A stretch of DNA of 7,961 nucleotides from Candidatus Methanoplasma sp. (lineage in GTDB: Archaea; Thermoplasmatota; Thermoplasmata; Methanomassiliicoccales; Methanomethylophilaceae): positions 1 to 7,961 of the forward strand of contig JAISVN010000005.1 of assembly GCA_031271555.1 (NCBI GenBank). Direction: 5' to 3'. Below, one piece after another: positions 1-6,945 of the stretch. The notes under the pieces are model-generated. The model made no database searches and was not told the DNA's origin. It saw nothing but the letters and a program-made list of their open reading frames with translations. A program made the translations under genes and the position numbers. The first letter of the stretch is position 1. Each line of letters opens with the position of its first letter.

Positions 1-1733
1 GGGGCTGGAAGTGCATCGAGGGCTTCGGGGGCCGAACCTCTTATGACCTTTATGTTGGAGGTTTTGAACTTCTTTATATTCTGTTCTATAAGCTCGGCTG
101 CATCATCCTCTTTCTCTATTGCGTATACTTTGCCTTTAGGCATAGTGAGAGCAGACTCCACAGATACAGATCCTGTCCCGGCACCCACATCGAAAAGGAC
201 CGAATCCTCCTCCAGTTTCAGCTTTACCACCGAAAGCGATCTTATCTCCTCCTTGGTCATGGGCGCATCCCCTCTTATGAACCGGTCGTCATGTATCCCG
301 ATGGGGTTCTTTCTGCAGGCGGATGGGTTCTCTATCATTGCGATGCAGAGCGTCCCGAACTCCTGGCCCATGAGTTCGGACGGCTTCCCTTTTGCGACCT
401 TCTCGTTTTCCTGGCCCAGGTCCTGCCCTATCGTCACAAAGATATCGTCCATGCCGTATTCGACGAACTCTCTGCACATCTCCACGGCACCCTTCGACCC
501 ATCGAGGAGCGTTATGACCTTCTTGTGCTTCATGACCGCGCCGATGATGTTCGCCTCGCGCCCATGCGCACTCATAAGGAAGGCATCGTCCCAGGATGAC
601 CCTGTCAGCGAACAGAGATATGCGATCGAGGATACTCCGCATTTGACCTCGACGTCATATGCCGATCGGTCTATCTTCTCGATGAGTTTCTTTGCCGCGC
701 TTTGGAACCCGACATCGCCGGATACCAGCACAGCTATCCTTTCGTATTCCGTATGTTCATTGATGTAGGATATTATAGGGTCTGTCCTGTATTCTGCAAA
801 GGAATCCTGTCCGTTCGAAACAGACCGTATCATCCTTTCCGCTCCTATCAGAAGATCGGCCTCATCGATGGCCTTCCTGGAGCCGATCGTGAGCGTGTCT
901 TCGTTTCCCATCCCTATGCCGATGACAGATACTTTGCGCCCTGAGGGCGCTTTGGCAACATAGGTCGGCTTGATCCCGAACTTTTTGTTGAGGAACTCCA
1001 CCAACTCATCGAAACCGTATCCGTCCTCCTCTTCCGGCCTTGAGACCAATACTATCCTGGCTCCTGCCCTCCTTGCCGCCCTTACCTTCTCCTCAAACCC
1101 TCCTGGTTCTCCGGAGTCTTTTGTTACCATGTATTTGGCGTTCACCTGCTTTAAAATGCCATAGTTCAATTCTTCGCAGAACGGACCCTGCATGCAGAAC
1201 AGGTTCCTCCCCTGGAATCCCAGATCGGCGCAGGACTGCGATGCCCCAGGCATTGAAAGAACCCTCGCAAACACCCTCTCTTTGTAATCCTTTATTTCCG
1301 TATATTTATCAAGCTCTTTGCTGCCGGTGGTCACCAATATGTTGCCTTCCGTGCCTTTCAGGTATTCGACCGCTGATGCGACGTCCGGAACAGACGTTAT
1401 GCCGTCGTGTTCCCGGCTTTCCGATCTCAACAAACGGATATATTCTGAACCTGTGTCCTTGCATGCCGCTCTTATCTTTCCTGTTATGACCGTTGCGTAC
1501 GGGTGCGTGGCATCGATGACGCAGGAGTTCCCTTCGCTCATTATGCGCCTCATACCGTCCTCGCCCAGTCTCTCGGAGGATACTTTGATCTTGTCGCTTT
1601 CCTCTATGAACTGCCTGCCGAACTCTGTTGCCACGCATGCAAGGACATCCACTCCGGCACTGCCGAGGTAATGCGCCAGCTGCCTTCCTTCCGTCGTTCC
1701 TGCGAATATTATTACTCTGTCCTTGACCTGCAT
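1..1733 (-). CDS. cbiJ/cbiE/cbiT: CbiJ-CbiE-CbiT trifunctional fusion (cobalt-precorrin-6A reductase / C5-methyltransferase / C15-methyltransferase-decarboxylase), 3' end cut by window edge
   Basis: One uninterrupted minus-strand frame of 577 codons runs from ATG at 1733 to the window edge; I translated it through and saw no stop. Residues 1-248 are CbiJ/CobK, the reductase of cobalt-precorrin-6A: AGTTEGR (11-17), DATHPYA (74-80), MQGPF (181-185) and TKDSGEPGG (204-212). A linker of about 18 residues follows. Residues 267-470 are CbiE, the SAM-dependent C5-methyltransferase: VIGIGMGNED from 270, SGDVGF (338-343), SAHGR (388-392). From about 478 comes CbiT, which methylates C15 and decarboxylates the C12 acetate: DDRFIRG (482-488), APMTK, the SAM-binding loop DVGAGTGS (515-522) and the acidic residue E540 after strand 2. 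Roughly the last 90 residues of CbiT should lie beyond the edge. The gene starts one base after the cbiG stop, so it is probably translated by coupling in a cbiD-cbiG-cbiJET unit. No ATG, GTG or TTG lies at the CbiE junction, so a separate CbiE start is unlikely. CbiE-CbiT fusion is known (CobL); the added CbiJ is unusual. Domain identities are secure. Confidence 0.95.
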   Translation of the reverse strand, partial: MQVKDRVIIFAGTTEGRQLAHYLGSAGVDVLACVATEFGRQFIEESDKIKVSSERLGEDGMRRIMSEGNSCVIDATHPYATVITGKIRAACKDTGSEYIRLLRSESREHDGITSVPDVASAVEYLKGTEGNILVTTGSKELDKYTEIKDYKERVFARVLSMPGASQSCADLGFQGRNLFCMQGPFCEELNYGILKQVNAKYMVTKDSGEPGGFEEKVRAARRAGARIVLVSRPEEEDGYGFDELVEFLNKKFGIKPTYVAKAPSGRKVSVIGIGMGNEDTLTIGSRKAIDEADLLIGAERMIRSVSNGQDSFAEYRTDPIISYINEHTEYERIAVLVSGDVGFQSAAKKLIEKIDRSAYDVEVKCGVSSIAYLCSLTGSSWDDAFLMSAHGREANIIGAVMKHKKVITLLDGSKGAVEMCREFVEYGMDDIFVTIGQDLGQENEKVAKGKPSELMGQEFGTLCIAMIENPSACRKNPIGIHDDRFIRGDAPMTKEEIRSLSVVKLKLEEDSVLFDVGAGTGSVSVESALTMPKGKVYAIEKEDDAAELIEQNIKKFKTSNIKVIRGSAPEALDALPA

Positions 1734-1734
1734 C

Positions 1735-2775
1735 TCATTCCCTCATTAGGTCCAGACGGACCGGTTCCCTTACCACGGCAAGCGTCACTCCGTTCCTGAA
1801 TACCTTTCTCACTATTATCTCTCCGTCCTTGGACGCTGCGAATGCCGCCCTCTCGCAGACATTGTCCACTCCGGTAACCTTCTTTACCATTTCCGAAGGC
1901 GTGAAATTCATATCTGGAAGGGATGCAAGCTCCACTGATGAGAAGAAGACCGGTTCTGCCCCTATCTTCTCGGAGAACCGGAGCAGCCCTTCTTCATCGC
2001 TTTTTATGTCGATGCTCGCCACGGCCCTTACGCTTTTGACCGATATGTTATCTTTTTCGAGGACCTCTTCAGCAAGCGACTCGATATCCTCGAGCGGCGT
2101 ACCTCTTCTGCATCCTATACCGAGAACATGGCATCTCGGAGTTAATTTCAGAGTCCTTTTGAACGGACCGTCGGACCTTCCGTATGAGATGAATATGCCT
2201 ACCTCTTCGTTTCCGTTCAGATCCAATTCCGGCGGCATTTCCTCCGAGATCGGGACCTCCGACACAAGCCCCACTCTTTTATCGTCGACTATCAGCGATG
2301 ATACGTCCTTTGCAACGGACATGCTCCCTATGTGGAGGTTGTTCTTTACCGCATAGGAGTCGACAGAGAATCTGTTGTGTATATCGGTGGCCGTCGTGAT
2401 TATCGGCATCGCGCCTGTACCTTCCGCGATCTCCTTCGCGAGATCGTTGGCCCCCCCTATGTGCCCGGAGAGCAGCGGGATCACGAATTGACCCCTCTCA
2501 TCCATCGATATCACCGCAGGATCCACTGTCTTGTTCCTGAGGAACGGTGCGATGTACCTCACTGCGATGCCGGCCGCGCCTATGTAGACGAGCGCATCCG
2601 ATACCTTGAATGATTCCTCCGTCCATTTGGATGTTGGGCCTTCGATCCTTTCAGTGCCTGTAGATTCTGCGGATGTCTTTGAATAGATTTTGCATTCGTG
2701 GTCTTTTAATGTTTCACGAACATTCTGCGCAAGTTCGCATCCTCTCCTCGAAAAAGCAACTATCCTTATTCTCAT
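1735..2775 (-). CDS. cbiG: Cobalt-precorrin-5A hydrolase CbiG
   Basis: CbiG opens the delta-lactone of cobalt-precorrin-5A and releases the C2 fragment as acetaldehyde, giving cobalt-precorrin-5B. The 346-residue protein has the full three-part layout. The N-terminal domain carries IGAAGIAVRYIAPF (65-78), KTVDPAV (82-88) and the conserved VIPLLSGHIGGANDLA (98-113). A middle segment spans about 135-210. The C-terminal CobE/CbiG domain carries VLGIGCRRGTP (217-227), ASIDIKSDE (253-261), TGVDNVCERAA (301-311) and GVTLAV (329-334). I chose ATG at 2775 because it overlaps the cbiD stop as ATGA and starts directly on the first beta strand (MRIRIVAFSRRG). The frame stays open 30 codons further upstream, to 2865, but that extension lies inside cbiD and does not look like CbiG. 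The stop is one base before the CbiJ-CbiE-CbiT start, so the gene is the middle of a coupled operon. No signal peptide or membrane segment is seen; it should be cytosolic. Nothing is truncated. Confidence 0.96.
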   Translation of the reverse strand: MRIRIVAFSRRGCELAQNVRETLKDHECKIYSKTSAESTGTERIEGPTSKWTEESFKVSDALVYIGAAGIAVRYIAPFLRNKTVDPAVISMDERGQFVIPLLSGHIGGANDLAKEIAEGTGAMPIITTATDIHNRFSVDSYAVKNNLHIGSMSVAKDVSSLIVDDKRVGLVSEVPISEEMPPELDLNGNEEVGIFISYGRSDGPFKRTLKLTPRCHVLGIGCRRGTPLEDIESLAEEVLEKDNISVKSVRAVASIDIKSDEEGLLRFSEKIGAEPVFFSSVELASLPDMNFTPSEMVKKVTGVDNVCERAAFAASKDGEIIVRKVFRNGVTLAVVREPVRLDLMRE

Positions 2776-3947
2776 TGACTGACCTGACCTTTTATATTTT
2801 TCAGAAGTTCCTCTGCTCCGGGTGTCCCGCCCAATTTTCCGTATTTGGATGAGAAGACTATGCACTCCGCCTGCATGGAATCCCCGCTTCTGTAGTTCAG
2901 ATGGAATGCTATCTTTTCCATTATCTTCAACATGGTCGCTTCCATCAGGCCGGCATCGTACAGTATGTCGAGGGCGTCATCCGTTGAAATGCATGACATT
3001 ATCCTTTTAGCAACGGATGAATCCGCTCCGGCCAGCAGAGAATTGGCAGACATTATCTCCATCCTGCAGTCTGCCCATTTGGAATGGGTATTCATTATCC
3101 CTCCCGCCAGCTTGACCATCTTTCCGAGATTGCCTACGAGCAGGAATCCTTTGAACCCGAGGGATGCAGCGTGATCCATCGTCTCCCCGATGAAGTTGCT
3201 GCATTTTACAGACCTGTCCTCGTTCTGCCCTTCCATCTCTTTGCAGAAGTCTTTCCCATAGTTGCCGGGAACGACAAGGATATTCTCATCGCCTGCCGCT
3301 TTTCTCATATTGAGTTCTGTTTTTATCGTGCCCACAAGAGCCGTCTCGCTCATTGGTTCGACTATCCCCGTCGTTCCGAGTATGGATATCCCGTCGACTA
3401 TTCCCAGCCGGGGGTTGAACGTCCTTTTTGATATTGCAAAACCCTCAGGCACGGTGATCAGCGCCAATAAGCCGCCTGCATAGTTGAGTGTCTCGCAAAC
3501 ATCCTCCAATGCCTCTTTGATCATGCTTCTCGGAATCGAGTTTATCGCGGCATTGCCGACCGGCTGGTCGAGACCTTTTTTTGTTACCCGCCCTACACCC
3601 TCCCCTCCGTCCACCACGATCTTTCCGTCGAACCGTTTTGACACGGTGGAGTATATGAGCGTCCCGTGCGTGGCATCCACGTCATCGCCGCCGTCCTTTC
3701 TGACGGCGCATGCCACCCGGTCATTGAATATCTTGACATCTTCTATCTTTATCGACAGAACTTTCCCTTTCGGGGTCACTATATCCACCTTTTCTTTTTC
3801 CTTTCCTCCCAAAAGTATAATGGCCGCCATTTTGGAAGCGGCCGCTGCGCATGACCCTGTGGTGTAACCGCATCTCAGTTTCTTTTTATCAACCACCACA
3901 TACATGTCGCCGGCGGTCATGTTTTCCGCTTCTTCGATAGGATCCAT
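2772..3947 (-). CDS. cbiD: Cobalt-precorrin-5B C1-methyltransferase CbiD
   Basis: CbiD adds the C1 methyl group to cobalt-precorrin-5B using S-adenosylmethionine, and belongs to a fold unrelated to the other ring methyltransferases. The 391-residue protein, of normal length, shows the family signature throughout: LRCGYTTGSCAAAA (24-37), VRKDGGDDVDATHG (82-95), GGEGVGRVTKKGL (114-126), AAINSIPR (133-140), NPRLGIVDGISILGTTGI (178-195), PGNYG (227-231), SNFIGE (250-255) and GKMVKLAGGIMNTHS (275-289). Just before the last motif the residue is Asn273, where the Salmonella protein, as I remember it, has His (GHPGK); I cannot tell whether this matters. ATG at 3947 is preceded by a weak AGGGT six bases away. 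M10 and M15 are possible alternative starts, since the first 20 residues are not conserved. First gene of the left operon, divergent from cbiL; its stop overlaps the cbiG start as ATGA. Confidence 0.96.
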   Translation of the reverse strand: MDPIEEAENMTAGDMYVVVDKKKLRCGYTTGSCAAAASKMAAIILLGGKEKEKVDIVTPKGKVLSIKIEDVKIFNDRVACAVRKDGGDDVDATHGTLIYSTVSKRFDGKIVVDGGEGVGRVTKKGLDQPVGNAAINSIPRSMIKEALEDVCETLNYAGGLLALITVPEGFAISKRTFNPRLGIVDGISILGTTGIVEPMSETALVGTIKTELNMRKAAGDENILVVPGNYGKDFCKEMEGQNEDRSVKCSNFIGETMDHAASLGFKGFLLVGNLGKMVKLAGGIMNTHSKWADCRMEIMSANSLLAGADSSVAKRIMSCISTDDALDILYDAGLMEATMLKIMEKIAFHLNYRSGDSMQAECIVFSSKYGKLGGTPGAEELLKNIKGQVSQ

Positions 3948-4029
3948 TTTATTACCCTGAAAGACTCAATGCTGGATATATGTGCCAAATTATAATACTT
4001 GGTAATCTATCCGTGGTTAAGGATATCAT
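3948..4029. promoter_or_regulatory. 82-bp divergent promoter region between cbiD and cbiL
   Basis: The only gap between the two arms of the cobalamin locus, so it must contain start signals for both. It is AT-rich. TTATAATA (3990-3997) can serve as an archaeal TATA box rightward; its complement gives TATTATAA for the leftward direction. A second element, ATATAT at 3976-3981, could serve either side. AAGGAT (4019-4024) is a plausible ribosome binding site six bases from the cbiL ATG. There is no room for a full cobalamin riboswitch of about 200 bases, and no B12-box sequence was recognised. Assigning TATA boxes by eye is uncertain, and transcription starts are not shown. Confidence 0.55.
3985..4002. 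repeat. Imperfect inverted repeat, candidate operator centred on the TATA-like element
   Basis: CCAAATTATAATACTTGG reads as CCAA and its complement TTGG separated by ten AT-rich bases. Of nine possible pairs, six match (four outer pairs plus two inner ones). It sits near the middle of the divergent gap and covers the TATA-like sequence, where a dimeric regulator could affect both directions. Short AT-rich dyads arise easily by chance, so this is only a candidate. Confidence 0.25.
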
Positions 4030-4737
4030 ATGGCAGGTAAACTTTACGGAGTCAGTGTGGGGCCAGGGGACCCTGGGCTTATGACGATAAAAGCAAAAAA
4101 ATGCATAGAGAATTCGAACATTATAGCATATCCCGTGAGAGTTCACGGCGAAAAGAGTACAGCCCTCGAAATTGTAAAAGGAGCCATGGACATCTCCGGG
4201 AAAAGAGTCGAAGAGATACTCTTCGAAATGAATCCGGACACATCCGTCAGGGAAAGCAACTACAGGGATGCCATCAAAAAGATAGCGTCCCTTCTTGACG
4301 AAGGAGATGTAACCATGATCAATCTCGGAGATGCTACGGTCTTCAGCTCGTATATGCATGTGAGCGTGGACATATCCAAGATGGGATATGATACTGAAAC
4401 AATACCGGGAGTGACATCGTTCTGCAGCGGTGCTTCTCTGGCGGGAGTGCCTCTTGTCATTGACAACGAGGGGTTGGCAATAGTGCCCATGGCAAAAGAG
4501 AACGACCAGGTGTTCAAAGCATTGAGGGATTTCGATAACATAATCGTGATGAAAGCGTTCAACTCGATGGAGAAGCTTGCATCCATGATGAACGAACTGG
4601 AAATACCGCATGAAAAAGCGATCGTGGTCAGCAACGTGGGCATGCAGGATCAATACATAGGAAAATTTGACCTTGAAAGGAAGTACGGGTACTTTACAAC
4701 GGTCATCATAAAAAAGAAAGGAGCGATCAGAACATGA
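4030..4737 (+). CDS. cbiL: Cobalt-factor II C20-methyltransferase CbiL
   Basis: CbiL transfers a methyl group from S-adenosylmethionine to C20 of cobalt-sirohydrochlorin (factor II), giving cobalt-factor III. It is the entry step to the ring-contraction part of the anaerobic pathway. The 235-residue protein is the usual length and starts with the tetrapyrrole methylase loop GVSVGPGDP (7-15), followed by LMTIKAKKCI (17-26). LGDATVFSSYMH (99-110) and IPGVTSF (125-131) are typical of the C20 enzymes; the SSYM stretch separates CbiL/CobI from the C11 and C17 enzymes. ATG at 4030 has AAGGAT (4019-4024) in front of it. First gene of the right operon, reading away from cbiD; its stop overlaps the cbiF start as ATGA. 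A CobI assignment (oxygen-dependent pathway) is unlikely given CbiD and CbiG next door. Confidence 0.95.
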   Translation: MAGKLYGVSVGPGDPGLMTIKAKKCIENSNIIAYPVRVHGEKSTALEIVKGAMDISGKRVEEILFEMNPDTSVRESNYRDAIKKIASLLDEGDVTMINLGDATVFSSYMHVSVDISKMGYDTETIPGVTSFCSGASLAGVPLVIDNEGLAIVPMAKENDQVFKALRDFDNIIVMKAFNSMEKLASMMNELEIPHEKAIVVSNVGMQDQYIGKFDLERKYGYFTTVIIKKKGAIRT

Positions 4738-5498
4738 TACACATTATAGGAGCAGGCCCGGGAGACCCGGAGCTGATAACGGTGAAAGGAAGGAGACTGA
4801 TAGACGATGCGGACGTCATCATCTATGCAGGGTCATTGGTCAACCCTGATGTCCTTAAAGGATCCAAACCTTCTGCGGTGATCCACGACAGTGCATACAT
4901 GAACTTGGATGAGGTGATCGATGTGATCAAAGAATCCACTGACAAAGGGCTCAAGGTAGTGCGCGTACACACAGGGGATCCGGCGATATACGGCGCAATA
5001 AGAGAACAGATGGACAGGCTTGACGAGCTTGGCATAGAGTATGAGGTCATACCCGGAGTGAGCTCCTTCCTGGCCACCGCGGCGGTCCTTAAGAAAGAAT
5101 ACACCCTGCCAGACGTAAGCCAGACGGTAATAATCACAAGGATGGAGGGGCGTACGCCGGTACCTCCCAAGGAGAAACTCGTCGACCTCGCAAGACACAA
5201 TTCCACCATGGCCATCTTCCTGAGCATAGGGTTCATCGAAGAGATGTGCTCCACTCTGATAGAGGGAGGATACAAACCGACGACGCCTGTCGCCGTCGTT
5301 TACAAAGCCACATGGCCCGACCAGAAGATATTGATCGGGGACCTCACCACCATAGCGAAGAAGGTAAAGGACGAAAATATCGAGAAGACCGCCCTGACCG
5401 TGGTCGGCGACTTCCTCGGTAACGAATACAGCCTGTCCAAGCTCTATGACAAATATTTTACCACTGGTTACAGAAAAGGGGCCGTGAAAAAAGAATGA
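4734..5498 (+). CDS. cbiF: Cobalt-precorrin-4 C11-methyltransferase CbiF
   Basis: CbiF methylates C11 of cobalt-precorrin-4 to give cobalt-precorrin-5A, the substrate of CbiG on the opposite arm. The 254-residue protein carries the class III methylase features in order: GAGPGDPELITVKG (6-19), the C11-type YAGSLV (31-36), HTGDPAIYGA (79-88), VIPGVSSF (105-112), TRMEGRTPVP (135-144), STMAIFLS (157-164), VYKATWPDQ (189-197) and LTVVG (221-225). YAGSLV together with the ATWPDQ segment is what marks this as CbiF/CobM rather than CbiL or CbiH. AAAGGAG at 4717-4723 gives a good ribosome binding site inside the end of cbiL, so the gene can be started independently as well as through the ATGA overlap. 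It also overlaps cbiH by ATGA. The lysine-rich tail after about residue 235 is not conserved. Cytosolic, intact. Confidence 0.96.
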   Translation: MIHIIGAGPGDPELITVKGRRLIDDADVIIYAGSLVNPDVLKGSKPSAVIHDSAYMNLDEVIDVIKESTDKGLKVVRVHTGDPAIYGAIREQMDRLDELGIEYEVIPGVSSFLATAAVLKKEYTLPDVSQTVIITRMEGRTPVPPKEKLVDLARHNSTMAIFLSIGFIEEMCSTLIEGGYKPTTPVAVVYKATWPDQKILIGDLTTIAKKVKDENIEKTALTVVGDFLGNEYSLSKLYDKYFTTGYRKGAVKKE

Positions 5499-6229
5499 AA
5501 GGAAAATTATCAATAGTCGGATTCGGCCCCGGAAGCAAAGAGGATATGACCTTCAGAGCGGCCGAGGTAATAGAGAAAGCAGACATCGTGACCGGATACA
5601 CGACATACATCGACATACTGAAGGAGTTCTTTCCCGACAAGGTCTACAAAAGCACAGGTATGCTGAAAGAAGTGGACAGATGCAGAATGGCCGTCGAGGA
5701 TGCCATGACCGGCAAGACGATCGCCATGGTGAGCAGCGGAGACTCTGGGATATACGGCATGGCGGGCATCGTCTACCAGATAGCGGATGAGATGAATGCC
5801 GACATAGACATCGACACCGTGCCGGGGATAACCGCGGCCTCTTCCGCAGCATCTTTGCTGGGTGCCCCTCTGATGCATGACCTTGCGATCATAAGCCTCT
5901 CTGACCTGCTGACGCCGCTTGATCTTATAATGAAGAGGGTGGACTGCGCAGGAATAGGCGATATGGTAGTCGCATTCTACAACCCCAAGAGCAAGAAGAG
6001 GACGGAATACCTTGAGCAGGCGGCGGCCATACTCATGAAGTACCGTTCCGCAGACACGCCTGTCGGCATCGTAAGGAACATCGGCAGGAAGGATGAGGAA
6101 ACTATTGTCACCACCCTGAGCAGTATCGATTACACTCAGGTCGACATGTTCTGCACAGTGATCGTAGGCAACAGCCAGACCTATGTTTCGGACGGCAGGA
6201 TGATCACCCCCAGAGGATATAGGATATGA
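5495..6229 (+). CDS. cbiH: Cobalt-factor III C17-methyltransferase CbiH (ring-contracting)
   Basis: CbiH methylates C17 and drives ring contraction, converting cobalt-factor III to cobalt-precorrin-4 with its delta-lactone. The 244-residue protein shows GFGPGS (9-14), VTGYTTYID (32-40), SGDSGIYGMAGIVYQ (81-95), VPGITAASSAASLLGAPLMH (109-128), SLSDLLTP (134-141), FYNPKSKKR (161-169), VRNIGR (193-198) and ITPRGY (237-242). These are the standard CbiH/CobJ signatures. The length is that of the short, stand-alone form: there is no C-terminal extension with clustered cysteines such as the iron-sulphur domain found in some CbiH60-type proteins. The start overlaps the cbiF stop as ATGA and has only a weak purine stretch before it, so it probably depends on coupling. 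Intact and cytosolic. Confidence 0.96.
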   Translation: MKGKLSIVGFGPGSKEDMTFRAAEVIEKADIVTGYTTYIDILKEFFPDKVYKSTGMLKEVDRCRMAVEDAMTGKTIAMVSSGDSGIYGMAGIVYQIADEMNADIDIDTVPGITAASSAASLLGAPLMHDLAIISLSDLLTPLDLIMKRVDCAGIGDMVVAFYNPKSKKRTEYLEQAAAILMKYRSADTPVGIVRNIGRKDEETIVTTLSSIDYTQVDMFCTVIVGNSQTYVSDGRMITPRGYRI

Positions 6230-6233
6230 GGAG
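6228..6233 (+). promoter_or_regulatory. Ribosome binding site of cbiC
   Basis: GAGGAG overlaps the cbiH stop codon and ends eight bases before the cbiC ATG. It is the clearest Shine-Dalgarno in the right operon, fits the only right-arm junction without an ATGA overlap, and supports 6242 as the start. Confidence 0.65.
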
Positions 6234-6241
6234 ACAGGAAA

Positions 6242-6865
6242 ATGGTTTACGAGATATTGAAACCCGAGGACATTGAGAAGAAAAGCATGGAGATAATCAC
6301 CTCCGAACTCAACGGAAGGACATGGCCGGAGCCTAAGTTCTCCATTGTCAAAAGATGCATCCACACATCGGCGGACTTCGACTACGCTGACAACCTGGCG
6401 TTCTCTGATAATGCGGAGAACATCGGGGTCGATCTTATCAGAAAGGGAGCCACGATCGTCACGGATACTAAAATGGCTGCATCTGGGATCAACAAGAACA
6501 AACTGAGCGATTACGGAGGGCAGGTAAAATGCTTCATCAGCGATGAGGATGTTATTTCCGAAGCTAAGGCGAGGAACTGCACCAGAGCAACGGTATCCAT
6601 GGAAAGGGCTGCGGCCGTAAAAGGTCCTTTGATAATAGCGGTAGGAAATGCACCCACAGCCCTCATCGCTTTGTACGATATGGTCAAGGCGGGGAAGATC
6701 AAACCTGATCTTGTGATCGGAGTTCCGGTGGGGTTCGTCAACGTCGTCGAATCGAAAGAGATGCTGATGGAACTCGGCGTGCCGTACATCGTAGCAAAAG
6801 GCAGGAAAGGAGGCAGCAACATCGCGGCCACCATCTGCAATGCCATGATGTATTACAAGGGATAA
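6242..6865 (+). CDS. cbiC: Cobalt-precorrin-8 methylmutase CbiC
   Basis: CbiC moves the methyl group from C11 to C12 of cobalt-precorrin-8, producing cobyrinic acid; it ends the part of the pathway encoded here. The 207-residue protein has the conserved KRCIHTSADFDY (37-48) with the catalytic histidine H41, TDTKMAASGI (74-83), VGNAPTAL (134-141), GVPVGFVNVVESKE (160-173) and GRKGGSNIAAT (187-197). Length and motifs are normal for CbiC/CobH. The start follows cbiH by 12 bases, and a strong site, GAGGAG (6228-6233), overlaps the cbiH stop and lies eight bases from the ATG. It is the last gene of the right operon, followed by a T-rich tract. Confidence 0.96.
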   Translation: MVYEILKPEDIEKKSMEIITSELNGRTWPEPKFSIVKRCIHTSADFDYADNLAFSDNAENIGVDLIRKGATIVTDTKMAASGINKNKLSDYGGQVKCFISDEDVISEAKARNCTRATVSMERAAAVKGPLIIAVGNAPTALIALYDMVKAGKIKPDLVIGVPVGFVNVVESKEMLMELGVPYIVAKGRKGGSNIAATICNAMMYYKG

Positions 6866-6882
6866 ATATTCCAAAACCCCAA

Positions 6883-6904
6883 TTCTTTTTTTTTGTTTTG
6901 CTTT
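6883..6904 (+). terminator. Oligo-T transcription terminator after cbiC
   Basis: Eighteen bases after the cbiC stop there is a run of nine T (6886-6894), one G, four more T, then GCTTT. No stem-loop precedes it. T tracts without hairpins are the usual archaeal termination signal, so this probably ends the cbiLFHC transcript. A further T-rich stretch at 6918-6935 could act as a back-up or belong to the next promoter. Confidence 0.6.
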
Positions 6905-6925
6905 GGAGAATAAACTCTTTTTGCC

Positions 6926-6938
6926 TTATTTTTATAAC
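6926..6938 (+). promoter_or_regulatory. TATA-like promoter element of the AAA_14/DUF4143 gene
   Basis: TTATTTTTATAAC lies about 80 bases before the ATG at 7016. If it is the TATA box, transcription would start roughly 25 bases downstream, at about 6958-6962, inside the first copy of the 19-bp repeat. The leader would then be about 55 bases and has no obvious Shine-Dalgarno before the ATG. Assigned by eye only. Confidence 0.35.
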
Positions 6939-6945
6939 GCATAAT

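Noticed and set aside
43..768. 241-codon plus-strand open frame
   Set aside because: It is antisense to the CbiE and CbiT parts of the fusion gene, whose motifs are unmistakable; its Ser/Phe/Pro-rich translation is typical of a shadow.
909..911. Internal ATG as a separate CbiE start
   Set aside because: This Met (residue 275) lies inside the glycine-rich substrate loop after the first strand, so starting there would remove a conserved part of CbiE.
2776..2865. Upstream extension of cbiG to an earlier ATG
   Set aside because: It would add 30 residues lying entirely within cbiD and unlike CbiG; the ATGA overlap gives a natural start at 2775.
3948..4029. Cobalamin riboswitch upstream of the cbi genes
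   Set aside because: The gap is far too short for the fold in either direction and no B12-box sequence was recognised.
3952..4653. 233-codon minus-strand open frame opposite cbiL
   Set aside because: Antisense to a well-supported gene, no recognised motif, and it would cover the divergent promoter.
5510..6874. 454-codon minus-strand open frame opposite cbiH and cbiC
   Set aside because: It lies wholly antisense to two genes with clear family motifs, and its translation shows no recognisable domain. Codon bias of the true strand explains such long shadows.
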